Below are positions 38,827 through 47,386 of a stretch of DNA of 64,000 nt, piece after piece. This stretch comes from Enterobacter dykesii (GTDB lineage: Bacteria; Pseudomonadota; Gammaproteobacteria; Enterobacterales; Enterobacteriaceae). The number at the start of each line of letters is the position of its first letter. Position 1 is the first letter of the stretch. The position numbers were made by a program, and so were the translations under genes. The notes beneath the pieces are model-generated. The model was not told the DNA's origin, made no database searches, and worked only from the letters and a program-made list of their open reading frames with translations. Location of the stretch: positions 2,480,001 through 2,544,000 of the forward strand of contig NZ_CP126604.1 of NCBI RefSeq assembly GCF_008364625.2. The letters are read 5' to 3'.

Positions 38827-41271
38827 TCAGTCATGACGCATACTTGAGCGCTGACGCGCACGGTTTTCACGGTCGAGTTTATCGACAGCCTCACGCAGTT
38901 GACGGTCGAGGTCGCTGCCCGGCGCAATGCCACCATTCAGGTTAATGTTGTATTCTGGCTTGCTCTGGTCGACGTAAGTCTTACCCGTGGGCGCAGTTAC
39001 CGGCTGATACTGATAGCCTCCATATGTTGAAGTTGCCGGAATATAAGACCCTTTTTGCGAGCCGGTGGCAGCATTGGCTTTTGCGGCCTTCTGGTCAAGG
39101 TCGCTTGATTCTTTATTGATAACCCCGAGCTTTTCCAGTAACCAGTTAACGCCGGTACGCAATGTATTAAAGCTTTTGAGCGGTAACATCAGCGCTTCGG
39201 CCAGCATCTTACCGAACATCACACCCGCATTTTTGCAGCTGTCGAGCGTCTCCTGCGTCGACTTAACCGGTGCGATCAGGTCTTTAAACCACTGCCACGC
39301 CGCTTTAAGTTTGTCACCCAGCCAGTCAAAAACCGGCTTTAACGGTTCGAATAACTCCACTACAGGGGCAAAAGCCTGCTTTATCCCCTCCATTACGCCT
39401 GAGAAAAATGCGCTTATTGGCTCCCAGTATTTGCGGATGAGCAGCGCACCGGCGATGATGGCAACGCCAATAGCCACAATCGGCCAGGTAAGCGCCCCGA
39501 GCACAGAGACAATGGCCGCCCCCATTGCGGCCAGATTTGCACCGAGAACACCGGCAGCGGCCATAATCACGTTGAAACCCGTTACCACCGGCCACGCTAT
39601 CAGGCCAATCCCACCCAGTACGCCAATCAGCGCCAGCCCACCACCTGCAATTAACCCGATGGTTGACGCAAGTGTTTTGTTATTGGTGATCCAGCCGTCG
39701 AGCTTTAAAACATATTTCGTGGCGGTTTTAGTGAGCTCACGCAGTGAGCCCTCCTGCTGGTCAAACAGGTCAGTACCGACGGCCTCATAGGCTGACTGGA
39801 ATTCTTTGAAGTCACCGCCGAGGTTGTCCTGCATGATTTTAACGAGCTCAGCGGTTTTCCCGTCCGAGGCTTTAAACGCCGCCGTGAGCTGGTCGAGCTT
39901 GCCGCTAGATGCCGCGGTCATCAGTACCGCCGCCGCCGAGCTGGCTTCCTCACCAAAGATGGTTTTCATGTACTCGCCTTTCTGGCTTGTTCCGAGATTA
40001 TTTTTCTCAAAACTGCGCTGCATTTCTTTCAGAATGGCGAATATCGGGCGCGTGTTGCCCTTGCTGTCAGACGTTTTAACGCCGAGCTCTTTGATTGCCT
40101 CGTATGCCTTACCGGTCGGAGCCTGCAGGCGACTCAGGACGGCACGGCTGCCCGTCCCCGCCATCGAGCCGGTGATTTTGGCGTCATGGAGCGCGCCGAC
40201 CATCGCGGCGGTCTGCTCGATACTGACCCCGGCATTTTTTGCCACCGGCGCAGCATAGGTCAGCGCGTCGCTCAGCCCGTCAAAGTCAGCGGCCGTTTTG
40301 TTCATGGTCATCGACAACACGTCGCCGATGTGTGCGATCTGGTCGTTTGACATCTGAAACGCGGATTTCATACCCGTCAGCAGCGCGGCGTTTTCTTCCA
40401 TCGAGCGACGGTTAGACAGCGCCATATTCAGCGTGACCGGCGTCGCCGCCTGAATCGCTGCGGCATCCCCGCCGCTTTTCGCAATGATAATCTGCGCGCT
40501 CGCCGCATCATCTGCAGACGCAGCGGTATTGTCCCCGAGCTGGCGTGCCTGTTTGCGCAGCGCCTCCATCTCGGGTGACTGTTTATCAACGCCGAGCACG
40601 GCCTGCAGCTCAGAGTTTTTCTGTGCAAAGTCATAACCGGGCGTGAGTAATTTCACTCCGGCCATTGTTCCCGCCGTGGCGATACCGACGCCCGCCGCGC
40701 CTGCCGCTGCAGCGCCTCCGGCAAGGGATTTACCGGCCTGATAACGCTCTTTAACGCGACTGAGTCGCGCCTGCTGTTGACTGACCCGCGCCAGCGCCTC
40801 GCGCTGCCGGTTAAGTTGCGCGGTCGTCTCACTGATGCTGGTTTTCAGTCTGCGCTCATCCGCCGATAGAGTACGGGTGTTAATCCCGGCCTGCGCGAGC
40901 TCGGTGCGCTGGCGCTGTACCGACTGCCTGAGGCTGTTGTATTTGAGCTGCAGGTCAGCGGCGGATTTCTTTGCCGCCTCCATCGCGCGCGCCTGCGCGG
41001 TTGTCGGGTTCTGCGTGTTTTTAAACTGGACGGCCAGCGCGGCGGCTTCCTGTTTCGCCTCGTTAAGCGACTGGCCTGTCACGGCAAGCTGTGCGCTCGC
41101 TTTCCTGAATCCGTCAATTCGGCCAGCCTGCGCATTCAGGTCGCGCAGGCTGTTTTGAGAAGTGCGGATGTCGCCGGCAAGGGTCTTGCTGGCAGTCTGG
41201 ATAGCTTTGAGCGGTCGGCTTGCCCGGTCTACTGCGTTCAGCAGTACCTCAATCCTGACGTTATTGCTCAT
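38827..41271 (-). CDS. T: P2 gpT-like tail tape-measure protein
   Basis: An 814-residue tape-measure protein; P2 gpT has 815. The N-terminal third is coiled-coil rich (QLNRQREALARVSQQQARLSRV), the middle has the TP901-type tape-measure domain (about residues 230-470), and hydrophobic segments follow at about 545-605. It sets tail length and is passed into the cell with the DNA. Its start lies inside the end of the E' extension, as in P2. Confidence 0.95.
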   Translation of the reverse strand: MSNNVRIEVLLNAVDRASRPLKAIQTASKTLAGDIRTSQNSLRDLNAQAGRIDGFRKASAQLAVTGQSLNEAKQEAAALAVQFKNTQNPTTAQARAMEAAKKSAADLQLKYNSLRQSVQRQRTELAQAGINTRTLSADERRLKTSISETTAQLNRQREALARVSQQQARLSRVKERYQAGKSLAGGAAAAGAAGVGIATAGTMAGVKLLTPGYDFAQKNSELQAVLGVDKQSPEMEALRKQARQLGDNTAASADDAASAQIIIAKSGGDAAAIQAATPVTLNMALSNRRSMEENAALLTGMKSAFQMSNDQIAHIGDVLSMTMNKTAADFDGLSDALTYAAPVAKNAGVSIEQTAAMVGALHDAKITGSMAGTGSRAVLSRLQAPTGKAYEAIKELGVKTSDSKGNTRPIFAILKEMQRSFEKNNLGTSQKGEYMKTIFGEEASSAAAVLMTAASSGKLDQLTAAFKASDGKTAELVKIMQDNLGGDFKEFQSAYEAVGTDLFDQQEGSLRELTKTATKYVLKLDGWITNNKTLASTIGLIAGGGLALIGVLGGIGLIAWPVVTGFNVIMAAAGVLGANLAAMGAAIVSVLGALTWPIVAIGVAIIAGALLIRKYWEPISAFFSGVMEGIKQAFAPVVELFEPLKPVFDWLGDKLKAAWQWFKDLIAPVKSTQETLDSCKNAGVMFGKMLAEALMLPLKSFNTLRTGVNWLLEKLGVINKESSDLDQKAAKANAATGSQKGSYIPATSTYGGYQYQPVTAPTGKTYVDQSKPEYNINLNGGIAPGSDLDRQLREAVDKLDRENRARQRSSMRHD

Positions 41272-41724
41272 GGTGGTGTCCGCTTCGCTGCAGCGCCTTT
41301 TCGCGCCATGTAATGAGCTCGGTCACGCTCAGGGAATTCAGCTCTGATGGCGGCCAGTGAAATATCACCGCGATATCCGCCATCAGGTCATCGACCGTAA
41401 GGTTATCCGGGAAGGTCAGCGAGCCGAAGACGGCGACAAAAAACCGACCACCTTACCGGCGAACAAAATCAGGTCTGACGCTTCCAGACGCATAACCTCG
41501 GGCTCGGTCAGCGCCGGATACGTCATGCGCGGCAGCACCTTAATCAGCGCATCGACGTCAGAGTTTGCCAGCGAGGCCAGACTCACACCGCGCAGAGTAC
41601 CGGCGTTGGGTTTGGACACGGTCACCTGTTCGATTTTTTGCTCACCGCGCATGATTGGATTATCGAGGATCACAATGTTCGGGTTTTCGGTTTCGGTGGT
41701 GGCGGTTTCGTTGATGTTTTCCAT
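41261..41724 (-). CDS. gpE+E' frameshift product
   Basis: At 41437-41443 the minus strand reads T TTT TTG in the gpE frame. A -1 slip continues past the gpE stop through FVAVFGSLTFPDNLTVDD and IFHWPPSELNSLS to TAA at 41261-41263, giving about 154 residues. P2 makes E+E' in the same way from the same heptamer, and the tail pair of chaperones is a common feature of long-tailed phages. The E' part ends 10 bases inside gene T. Confidence 0.85.
41416..41724 (-). CDS. E: P2 gpE-like tail assembly chaperone
   Basis: A 102-residue tail assembly protein. The ATG at 41724 follows AAAGAGAGC and starts MENINETATTETENPN. The family motif TLRGVSLASLANSDVDALIKVLPRMTYPALTEPEV is the conserved core of P2 gpE (91 aa). 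Reading normally ends at TGA 41416, but a slippery site near the end allows a longer product. Confidence 0.9.
   Translation of the reverse strand: MENINETATTETENPNIVILDNPIMRGEQKIEQVTVSKPNAGTLRGVSLASLANSDVDALIKVLPRMTYPALTEPEVMRLEASDLILFAGKVVGFLSPSSAR
41437..41443 (-). other. programmed -1 frameshift site T TTT TTG
   Basis: The heptamer is in phase with gpE codons (GGT TTT TTG) and matches the X XXY YYZ rule and the P2 site. It is the only place where the two overlapping frames E and E' can be joined with conserved protein on both sides. Confidence 0.85.
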
Positions 41725-41784
41725 GATGTTGCTCTCTTTGAATGTGAGTACGTGACCGGCCAACCTGCCTGACCGGTTAACGGG

Positions 41785-42303
41785 TTACAGGCCAATCGCC
41801 CGGCGGTGCTCAGCGAGACGGTCGACTCCGTCGACTTTCATCACCATGTTGACGACGTCAATCTCGATGACCTCCTTGCCGTCAATCGTGAGCTGGTAGT
41901 ACGCGCACTCGGTCGCGATTTTGGTCGTGCCGCTTTCGCCCTGTTTGTTTTCGCCGCCGTCGTACTCCTTGTGACGGCCACGCATGACCACCTCAACGGC
42001 GGAAATTGCGCCGGTGTCATCGCGCTGGAATGAGCCGGTGAAGCGCAGCGGCACGCTGTCGGCACCCGGTGACGCGTACTGCGCCCACAGCTCAACGTCA
42101 GGCAGGCCGCCCAGCGTCCACTCAAGCGACAGGGCGTCGTCGTCGAGGCCGAGGTCAATAGACACCGAGCCCGGCATACCGCCGCCGCGATATTTCTCAA
42201 GCTTGCGGGTCAGCTTTGGCAGGGTGACGGATTCAACGACGCCCATGTAGCTGAGACCGTCGTTAAACATGTTCAGGTATTTCAGTTTGCGTGGTAACGC
42301 CAT
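41785..42303 (-). CDS. FII: P2 gpFII-like major tail tube protein
   Basis: A 172-residue tail tube protein with the P2 FII N-terminus MALPRKLKYLNMFNDG and the GGGMPGSVSIDLGLDDDALSL region; P2 FII also has 172 residues. It builds the inner tube inside the contractile sheath. It is intact, 12 bases after the sheath fusion gene. Confidence 0.95.
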   Translation of the reverse strand: MALPRKLKYLNMFNDGLSYMGVVESVTLPKLTRKLEKYRGGGMPGSVSIDLGLDDDALSLEWTLGGLPDVELWAQYASPGADSVPLRFTGSFQRDDTGAISAVEVVMRGRHKEYDGGENKQGESGTTKIATECAYYQLTIDGKEVIEIDVVNMVMKVDGVDRLAEHRRAIGL

Positions 42304-42315
42304 GCTCTGAGCTCC

Positions 42316-43236
42316 TTAGCTGTTGACCGAGTCTGAGAGGTCTGCCAGATAGGTATCGGTGATGCGCTGGCGCAGGGTCAGGTTTTCCAGCGGCGGGACG
42401 GGGGTGTAGTCGTAATCGATATACAGCTTCCCGGCTTTGAGGGTTTCCACGCTGTTTGACTCCGGGTCGTACCAGCAGGAGCCGTCAACGATATAGCCGT
42501 TATTTTTCAGCTCGCGGAATTTGGCATTGATACCGGCGACGATGTCGCGGATGAGCGTTGCGGAAACGGGCTTATCCATCGCCCACGCGTGCGCCTCTGC
42601 CATCGTGTCGGCCAGCACCTGCGCCGTGCGGGTGTAGTTTTCAAACACGAATAACGGATCGTCCGAGCAGGTGCGGTTGCCCCAAAACTTAAAGCCGTCG
42701 TTGCGGATGAGCGTTGTCACCCCGGCCTGATTCAGCAGGTTGGCGTCGGTGGCCTGCTCCTGCAAATCCCATGAGACCGAGGCACTGACGCCGGTGACGC
42801 CATTCACGCCAACGTTTGACAGCGTTTTGTGCCAGCCGATTGTCTGGTCGATTCTGGCGCGCAGGCCGAGCGCGCGGGCGGTCGCCCATGCAATATCGGT
42901 TTCGTTCGCCGTGGTGTCCCATGCCAGAAAATCAGGGTGAATGACCATAAGCTCGCGCTGGCTGAAATTCTCACGGTATTTGATGGCGTCGGAAATGGTC
43001 TTGCAGCCCCACGCGCTCACGTAGCCGAATGCGCGCAGGCTCTGGCAGGTCGACGCAAGCGCGGTCGCCACTTCCTGCGTGTCCAGCCCCGGCACGCCGA
43101 GAATGCGCGGCTTAACACCGGTGACGGTTTTCGCCGTCAGCCCCCCGGGCGAGGTGTTAAGCAGACGAAAGTCAGGCATCAGCGCTGCCAGCGCCAGCAC
43201 GGCGGCCACACTGCATTTTTTAACGATTGATTTCAC
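42316..43236 (-). CDS. in-frame fusion of lysozyme gene K start to tail sheath gene FI
   Basis: A 306-residue ORF made of two phage genes. Residues 1-33 ([19 protein letters not shown], then LLNTSPGG) match the start of P2-type lysozyme gpK, including its hydrophobic signal-like helix, and overlap the holin gene end as K does in P2. From about residue 37 ([17 protein letters not shown]) to the end it is gpFI tail sheath, lacking roughly the first 125 of 396 residues. Sheath landmarks [25 protein letters not shown] and [21 protein letters not shown] are present. The junction is at about 43125-43140. The GTG at 43236 is the K start. The genes between K and FI (lysABC to G) are deleted. Confidence 0.85.
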   Translation of the reverse strand: MKSIVKKCSVAAVLALAALMPDFRLLNTSPGGLTAKTVTGVKPRILGVPGLDTQEVATALASTCQSLRAFGYVSAWGCKTISDAIKYRENFSQRELMVIHPDFLAWDTTANETDIAWATARALGLRARIDQTIGWHKTLSNVGVNGVTGVSASVSWDLQEQATDANLLNQAGVTTLIRNDGFKFWGNRTCSDDPLFVFENYTRTAQVLADTMAEAHAWAMDKPVSATLIRDIVAGINAKFRELKNNGYIVDGSCWYDPESNSVETLKAGKLYIDYDYTPVPPLENLTLRQRITDTYLADLSDSVNS

Positions 43237-43429
43237 GAATAGCCCCTTTATCGAGTCCGAGCGATGTCAGATAGAGGTACGTTTTGCGCTTAAACCAGTA
43301 GTTCGTCAGCGCGGTAAAAATGGCGCATCCGCCTCCCACGTAAAGCGCCATCTTTTCGGGGGACATTGCCCCGACATACGCCAGCCCCACGGCCAGCCAG
43401 TAGGCGATAAACGTGGTGATTTTTTCCAT
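43220..43429 (-). CDS. phage holin (gene Y position)
   Basis: A 69-residue protein with two hydrophobic stretches (about residues 4-21 and 30-47) and a basic end ([11 protein letters not shown]), like HP1-family holins; it differs in sequence from P2 Y but has its place between X and K. Holins make the membrane lesion that releases or activates the lysozyme. The ATG at 43429 is two bases after the X stop; an ATG four codons earlier is possible. Confidence 0.78.
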   Translation of the reverse strand: MEKITTFIAYWLAVGLAYVGAMSPEKMALYVGGGCAIFTALTNYWFKRKTYLYLTSLGLDKGAIREINR

Positions 43430-43431
43430 GC

Positions 43432-43635
43432 TCAGTCCCATAGATTCACCGTTTCGGTTCTGGCCGCGCTCTCGGTCTCGGGCAGCTCTACTGCCGTGCC
43501 GTGTGGCAGGATCACACCGAGCTCGGACAGGCCGGGATTAGCCTTTAAGACGGTTTCGACCACGCCCTCAGTACGCCCGTAATACCGGGCGCAAATTGCG
43601 TCGAGGGTGTCGCCCTGCAGCGCATACGCTTTCAT
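43432..43635 (-). CDS. X: P2 gpX-like tail protein with LysM-like fold
   Basis: A 67-residue tail protein, the same length as P2 gpX, with the LysM-like sequence ALQGDTLDAICARYYGRTEGVVETVLKANPGL. The ATG at 43635 overlaps the gpL stop by one base (TGATG); a longer frame into L is not credible. It acts at the tail tip during assembly. Confidence 0.92.
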   Translation of the reverse strand: MKAYALQGDTLDAICARYYGRTEGVVETVLKANPGLSELGVILPHGTAVELPETESAARTETVNLWD

Positions 43636-44141
43636 CAGATTTGCCCCACAATGCAGCGCGCTTTGTCCTGGATGCGCGCCACAGACCAGCGCATATCCCG
43701 CCACATTTCATCGATAGTGCTGTCGATGCTGTCGGCTTTTTTATCCCCTTTGCCGGTCGCATCCACGCCGCGAAAACGTTCATAAAGCGTGGCCGTCGTC
43801 ATCGAACACACGGCGTTGAAGTAGTGGAAAACGCGCACGCTCTCGCCGTCGAGCTCGTCGGTCGGGACATCCGCCAGCGTGGCGTAACCGGCATCGAGCT
43901 GACTTTCGCGCCAGTCGCTCAGCTCCGCGTTAGTCTCCGCAATGGCGGTCTTAATCGCCCGGCGCAGGCGCACGGGGGAAACGGTCTGCTCCAGTCTCAT
44001 TTCTTCCCGCACGCGCTTCGGATCAACGTCAGGAAAAAACGGGGTGTTTTTGATTACCGGCTCGCTCACGCCCGGTGGCGGTATCACCACGCCCGGCACA
44101 TCCTGCGGCTCTTTTTTTGGCTCAATAATCAGCGTCGTCAT
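43635..44141 (-). CDS. L: P2 gpL-like head completion protein
   Basis: A 168-residue head completion protein; P2 gpL has 169. It closes the DNA-filled head and prepares it for the tail. Family traits are VSPVRLRRAIKTAIAETNAELSDWR in the middle and the DKARCIVGQI-like end. Useless on its own here because portal, terminase and scaffold are deleted. Confidence 0.92.
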   Translation of the reverse strand: MTTLIIEPKKEPQDVPGVVIPPPGVSEPVIKNTPFFPDVDPKRVREEMRLEQTVSPVRLRRAIKTAIAETNAELSDWRESQLDAGYATLADVPTDELDGESVRVFHYFNAVCSMTTATLYERFRGVDATGKGDKKADSIDSTIDEMWRDMRWSVARIQDKARCIVGQI

Positions 44142-44240
44142 GACAACCTCGGGTAATGGGTGGGCGGTGGACGCCGGTCGCAGTCAGGGCAATTGATACC
44201 CGCATTGACCGGCGTGCCGCCCGGCTCGGGGAGCGCTCGG

Positions 44241-44996
44241 TTAACCTGCGGCTTTTGCCGCCTTTGGTGGACGCCCGCGCCGTGCCGCTGGTTTGGCGGC
44301 AGGTTTGCGCGTGCGCGGTTTAGTCGTTTGGGTTTTCGGTGCCGGTTCGGGTTTTGGTCTGAGCTGACGCTCTAACTGCTCGATATCCTTTTTCACCCCG
44401 ATAGTGCTTTCTAACTGGATCGCACGCTGCAGGTGCGCCAGCGCCTCGGGCAGTTGCTCCGCATCACGCAGCACGTAGCCGGTGATTTTGTGCAGCTTCG
44501 CACGCACGATATCGGGCATATCCGCGCGTTCAGTCAGCGCGATAGTGTCGAGCAGGTTCGCCAGATTGACCGGCTGCTTTGCCGCCAGCAGGCGCTGCGC
44601 TGCGAGCGCGACCTCTTCGGCCAGCAGGCACGGCGTCGGACGGCGACCGACCGGCATGGTGAGGCCGTAGGTCATGGCGTAACGGGCGATTTCCAGCGCC
44701 CCGGCGATATCGTCGGCATCGAGACGCCAGAGCATCACCGTCATGACGATGTCATCCTGTGCGCCTTTGCCGTTTTCGAGGACGCCAGCGACCCACGGCA
44801 GGTAGAACGGCAGCAGCTCGCGCTTTTTCGCGGCTTTGCGCTCTTTAGAGCTGATTTGTTTTAGCGTGCGGTTGTCTGCGGCCAGCTTAACGAGCATCTG
44901 CTCATAGGCAGTTGCGTTGCGCAGCGGGACGGCAGCCCGCTGCGCTGTTTCAGAGGCCGAGACCCGCATCATGTGACGCGCTGCGGGACTCGTCAT
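44241..44996 (-). CDS. M: P2 gpM-like small terminase subunit
   Basis: A 251-residue homologue of P2 gpM (247 aa), the terminase endonuclease subunit that cuts at cos. MTSPAARHMMRVSA is the typical start and DIVMTVMLWRLDADDIAGALEIARYA the conserved core; the C-terminal tail is basic and proline-lysine rich (PKPEPAPKTQTTKPRTRK). A 99-base gap separates it from L. Its partner gene P and the cos site are missing. Confidence 0.92.
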   Translation of the reverse strand: MTSPAARHMMRVSASETAQRAAVPLRNATAYEQMLVKLAADNRTLKQISSKERKAAKKRELLPFYLPWVAGVLENGKGAQDDIVMTVMLWRLDADDIAGALEIARYAMTYGLTMPVGRRPTPCLLAEEVALAAQRLLAAKQPVNLANLLDTIALTERADMPDIVRAKLHKITGYVLRDAEQLPEALAHLQRAIQLESTIGVKKDIEQLERQLRPKPEPAPKTQTTKPRTRKPAAKPAARRGRPPKAAKAAG

Positions 44997-44999
44997 GGC

Positions 45000-45581
45000 T
45001 TACTCTCCGCTTTCCGGTGCTGCAGGTGCGGTGAAGTCACCGAGCTTGATGTTTTCAATCAGGCAACCGGCGGCGTAAGCCTCGACCACATAGTCAACAT
45101 TCATTGAATCGTAGTTTTCGATGCGGTCTTTCTTCGGGTTTTCGATGATGCTGCGACGGTGCGCGTCATCCATGAAGTAGACAGACAGGTTGTCGAGACG
45201 CGTCACCATCAGCGCATCTGCCGGGAAGTAAGGCACGCGCACGGCTGGCAGGTTGCCGATTCGCTTCTGGCTGATGATGATGTCAGCGGCCAGCGACTCG
45301 GTGTTTGCCTGCTCTTTGTTGACGATCGGGAAATATTTATCCGCCATCAGCTTACGGCCAGTGATGACAACCAGCTCCGGGTCATCCTGATAAATCTCGT
45401 CAATCCGGTTTAAAACACCTTGCACCTGACGGAGTTCGGCACGTGTAAGGGGTCTGTCGCGGCCAATGGCCTCTTTAGTGACGTTATTCCAGGGATAAGC
45501 ACCAACGAATGAATCACTGGCGCCCTTCAAAAATGGTGGTGGTGGCGAGGGGGCAATACGCCCCCGAGATTCGATGGACAT
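45000..45581 (-). CDS. in-frame fusion of replication gene A start to capsid gene N end
   Basis: A 193-residue ORF from two genes. Residues 1-60 match the start of P2-type replication initiator gpA: RGRIAPSPPPP, then FVGAYPW and GRDRPLTRAELRQVQGVLNRI. From about residue 62 it is the C-terminal part of major capsid protein gpN (DDPELVVITGRKLMADKYFP, IGNLPAVRVPYFPADA, NVDYVVEAYAAGCLIE). The junction is at about 45395-45410. The ATG at 45581 is two bases before the upstream small gene ends, the normal place of A. Some 700 residues of A, the tin-old-cos region, Q, P, O and about two thirds of N are lost. The frame extends 23 codons further upstream inside the neighbour. Confidence 0.83.
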   Translation of the reverse strand: MSIESRGRIAPSPPPPFLKGASDSFVGAYPWNNVTKEAIGRDRPLTRAELRQVQGVLNRIDEIYQDDPELVVITGRKLMADKYFPIVNKEQANTESLAADIIISQKRIGNLPAVRVPYFPADALMVTRLDNLSVYFMDDAHRRSIIENPKKDRIENYDSMNVDYVVEAYAAGCLIENIKLGDFTAPAAPESGE

Positions 45582-45582
45582 A

Positions 45583-45846
45583 CTATTTAAAGGCGTCCAG
45601 ACATTGCTTCCCCAGGCGTTCAATTCGAGCTTCCCAAGCTGAGAAGCCAATAAGATCGCTGGTCAAAAGGTCATGCAATACCAGGCCTGAGATAAGCTTA
45701 GGGATAGTCGGGTAGTAACCGACAACGTCCAGCCAATCCTTGCCTTTGTTCTTCCCGGATGTTGCGGTCTTCTTCTCCTGCAAAATGAATTGATAGCGGT
45801 CACTGGTGATGACGTACTGGTTATTAATCTCGATGCGTATGCTCAT
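45583..45846 (-). CDS. small phage early protein (DUF5405-like)
   Basis: An 87-residue protein starting MSIRIEINNQYVITSDRYQFILQEKK, with the phrase GKNKGKDWLDVVGYYPTIPKLISGLV common to small proteins just upstream of gene A in P2-like phages. The ATG follows AAAAGGAAGCCAG. Function is unknown. It looks complete, and its stop abuts the A'-N' fusion. Confidence 0.78.
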   Translation of the reverse strand: MSIRIEINNQYVITSDRYQFILQEKKTATSGKNKGKDWLDVVGYYPTIPKLISGLVLHDLLTSDLIGFSAWEARIERLGKQCLDAFK

Positions 45847-46114
45847 TCTGGCTTCCTTTTAAAAGTGGTTAGCCTGCTCAATTGAAAATTGAGTTGTGCA
45901 AATTTGCCGACTCTTGACCTAATAACTCGATAATCTCGGTACGATTGAGCTCAGACTTGCTGATATGCGCGATAAGCCCGTCAAATCGAGAAGAGAAACG
46001 TGTCGCGAGGTCGCGCTGTGCTTCGTTTACTGCCTGCTCCAGGAGAGCGGAAAACTGGACTGACCCCGCCCCGGTAGACGATCCTGCCCTATAGTTTGAG
46101 CATAGGAGGAGCGT

Positions 46115-46399
46115 ATGGGCACACCACGATTTACACCTGAATTTAAGGAAGAAGCCGTCCGTCAGATAACAGAACGCGGTTATTCCGTTGCCGAAGTATC
46201 CGACCGTCTGGGCGTTTCTGCACACAGCCTCTACAAGTGGCTACGGGCTATCAAACCTGATAACAGCGAACAGCATGCCCGGGATTTACTGGAAGCCAAA
46301 AGCGAGATCCTGAAACTCCGGGCGCAGCTAAAACGCACCGAAGAAGAACGGGATATCCTGAAAAAGGCCGCGCGGTACTTTGCAAGGGAGCCCGACTGA
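46115..46399 (+). CDS. IS3-family transposase OrfA
   Basis: A 94-residue protein with the helix-turn-helix FKEEAVRQITERGYSVAEVSDRLGVSAHSLYKWLR followed by a leucine-zipper-like coil (LEAKSEILKLRAQLKRTEEERDILKKAA). It binds the terminal repeats. An A-rich slip site AAAAAG at 46361-46366 within DILKKAARYF allows a -1 shift into orfB; the frame is open across the junction, so the active OrfAB transposase can form. Confidence 0.93.
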   Translation: MGTPRFTPEFKEEAVRQITERGYSVAEVSDRLGVSAHSLYKWLRAIKPDNSEQHARDLLEAKSEILKLRAQLKRTEEERDILKKAARYFAREPD

Positions 46400-46437
46400 A
46401 GTACCGCTTTATCAATGAACACCGCACTGTATGGGGT

Positions 46438-47250
46438 GTGATGACGATGTGTCGGGTACTGAATGTCGCCCGGGCCGGGTTCTATGCGTGGCTGCACAAC
46501 CCGGTCTCGGTGCGTGATAAAGATAACCAGCGTCTGCTGATGCTTATCCGCGACTCATATTCACTGAGCGGAGGCGTATACGGTTACCGGCGGGTTCATG
46601 GCGACCTGAACGAAATCGGGGAAACCTGCGGCAAAAACCGGGTGGGTCGTATTATGCAACAAAACCGGATCAAAGCCGTACGCGGCTATAAAGCGCCGCG
46701 TCGTATCGCCGGCCGGCCTTCAGTGGTTGCCCCTAATCGCGTGCAGCGGCAGTTTACTGTTGTCCGGGCCAATCAGGTCTGGGTCACAGATATTACTTAT
46801 ATCCGCACCTGGCAGGGCTGGCTGTATCTGGCGGTGGTTATCGATCTCTTCGCCCGTAATGTGGTCGGCTGGTCGATGAAGCCCACTCTCTCACGCGAAC
46901 TGGCACTCGACGCGCTGATGATGGCCGTCTGGCGGCGAAAACCGGACGGCGAGGTCATCGTGCACTCAGACCAGGGCAGCCAGTACGGCAGTGACGACTG
47001 GCAGCGCTTCTGCCGGGCTAATAACCTGGCCCCGAGCATGAGCAGGCGTGGCAACTGCTGGGATAATGCGGTGGCCGAATCGTTCTTCAGTTCGCTGAAA
47101 AAAGAGCGGATCAGAAAACGCATCTATAAAACCCGGGATCTGGCCCGGGCCGATATCTTCGATTACATTGAAGTGTTCTACAACCGGGCCCGGCGCCACA
47201 GTCACCTCGGCGGCCTCAGTCCGGAGGCCTTCGAACAGGCCTCATCGTGA
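46438..47250 (+). CDS. IS3-family transposase OrfB (DDE integrase)
   Basis: A 270-residue rve-type catalytic domain. The DDE residues are in QVWVTDITYI, VIVHSDQGSQYG and DNAVAESFFSSLK. In its frame the sequence is open upstream to the frameshift site at 46361, so it is made mainly as OrfAB; the ATG at 46438 is a nominal start. The end HLGGLSPEAFEQ is typical of the IS3 group. Confidence 0.93.
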   Translation: MMTMCRVLNVARAGFYAWLHNPVSVRDKDNQRLLMLIRDSYSLSGGVYGYRRVHGDLNEIGETCGKNRVGRIMQQNRIKAVRGYKAPRRIAGRPSVVAPNRVQRQFTVVRANQVWVTDITYIRTWQGWLYLAVVIDLFARNVVGWSMKPTLSRELALDALMMAVWRRKPDGEVIVHSDQGSQYGSDDWQRFCRANNLAPSMSRRGNCWDNAVAESFFSSLKKERIRKRIYKTRDLARADIFDYIEVFYNRARRHSHLGGLSPEAFEQASS

Positions 47251-47386
47251 GGACAGAATTTGTCTACGGGCGTGGGGTCAGTCCAAACATGCCATCTGGT
47301 ACTGTGTTTTGTGTCTGCATTTGCCTATCTCCAGACAAAAGGAGTCCCCACGCTGTAAGGCGCGTAATAAAACGAATCCAGATTAA

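Larger units (their letters stand above)
46056..47285 (+). mobile_element. IS3-family insertion sequence, 1230 bp
   Basis: The ends are inverted repeats beginning TGGACTGACCCC (left) and, on the other strand, TGGACTGACCCC (right), continuing with GTAGAC in both. A 3-bp target duplication AAC lies at 46053-46055 and 47286-47288. It carries the two overlapping orfs typical of the family. Both look intact and the ends are clean, so insertion is probably recent. The exact IS name would need a database match. Confidence 0.93.
45878..47320 (-). pseudogene. small phage early gene (DUF2732-like) split by an IS3-family element
   Basis: The gene would read from ATG 47320 (after TCTGGAGATAGGCA) MQTQNTVPDGM up to 47286, then continue at 46052 with FSALLEQAVNEAQRDL and ISKSELNRTEIIELLGQESA to the stop at 45878, 69 residues in all. 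Removing the element and one copy of the AAC target repeat restores one open frame. Homologues with LLEQAVNEA and ELLGQESA are found in the early operon of P2-like phages; function unknown. Confidence 0.82.

Noticed and set aside
37184-45581. A functional tailocin made from the P2-like tail genes
   Set aside because: The baseplate and fibre genes V, W, J, I, H, G and the lysis genes are deleted and the sheath is truncated, so no particle could be built.
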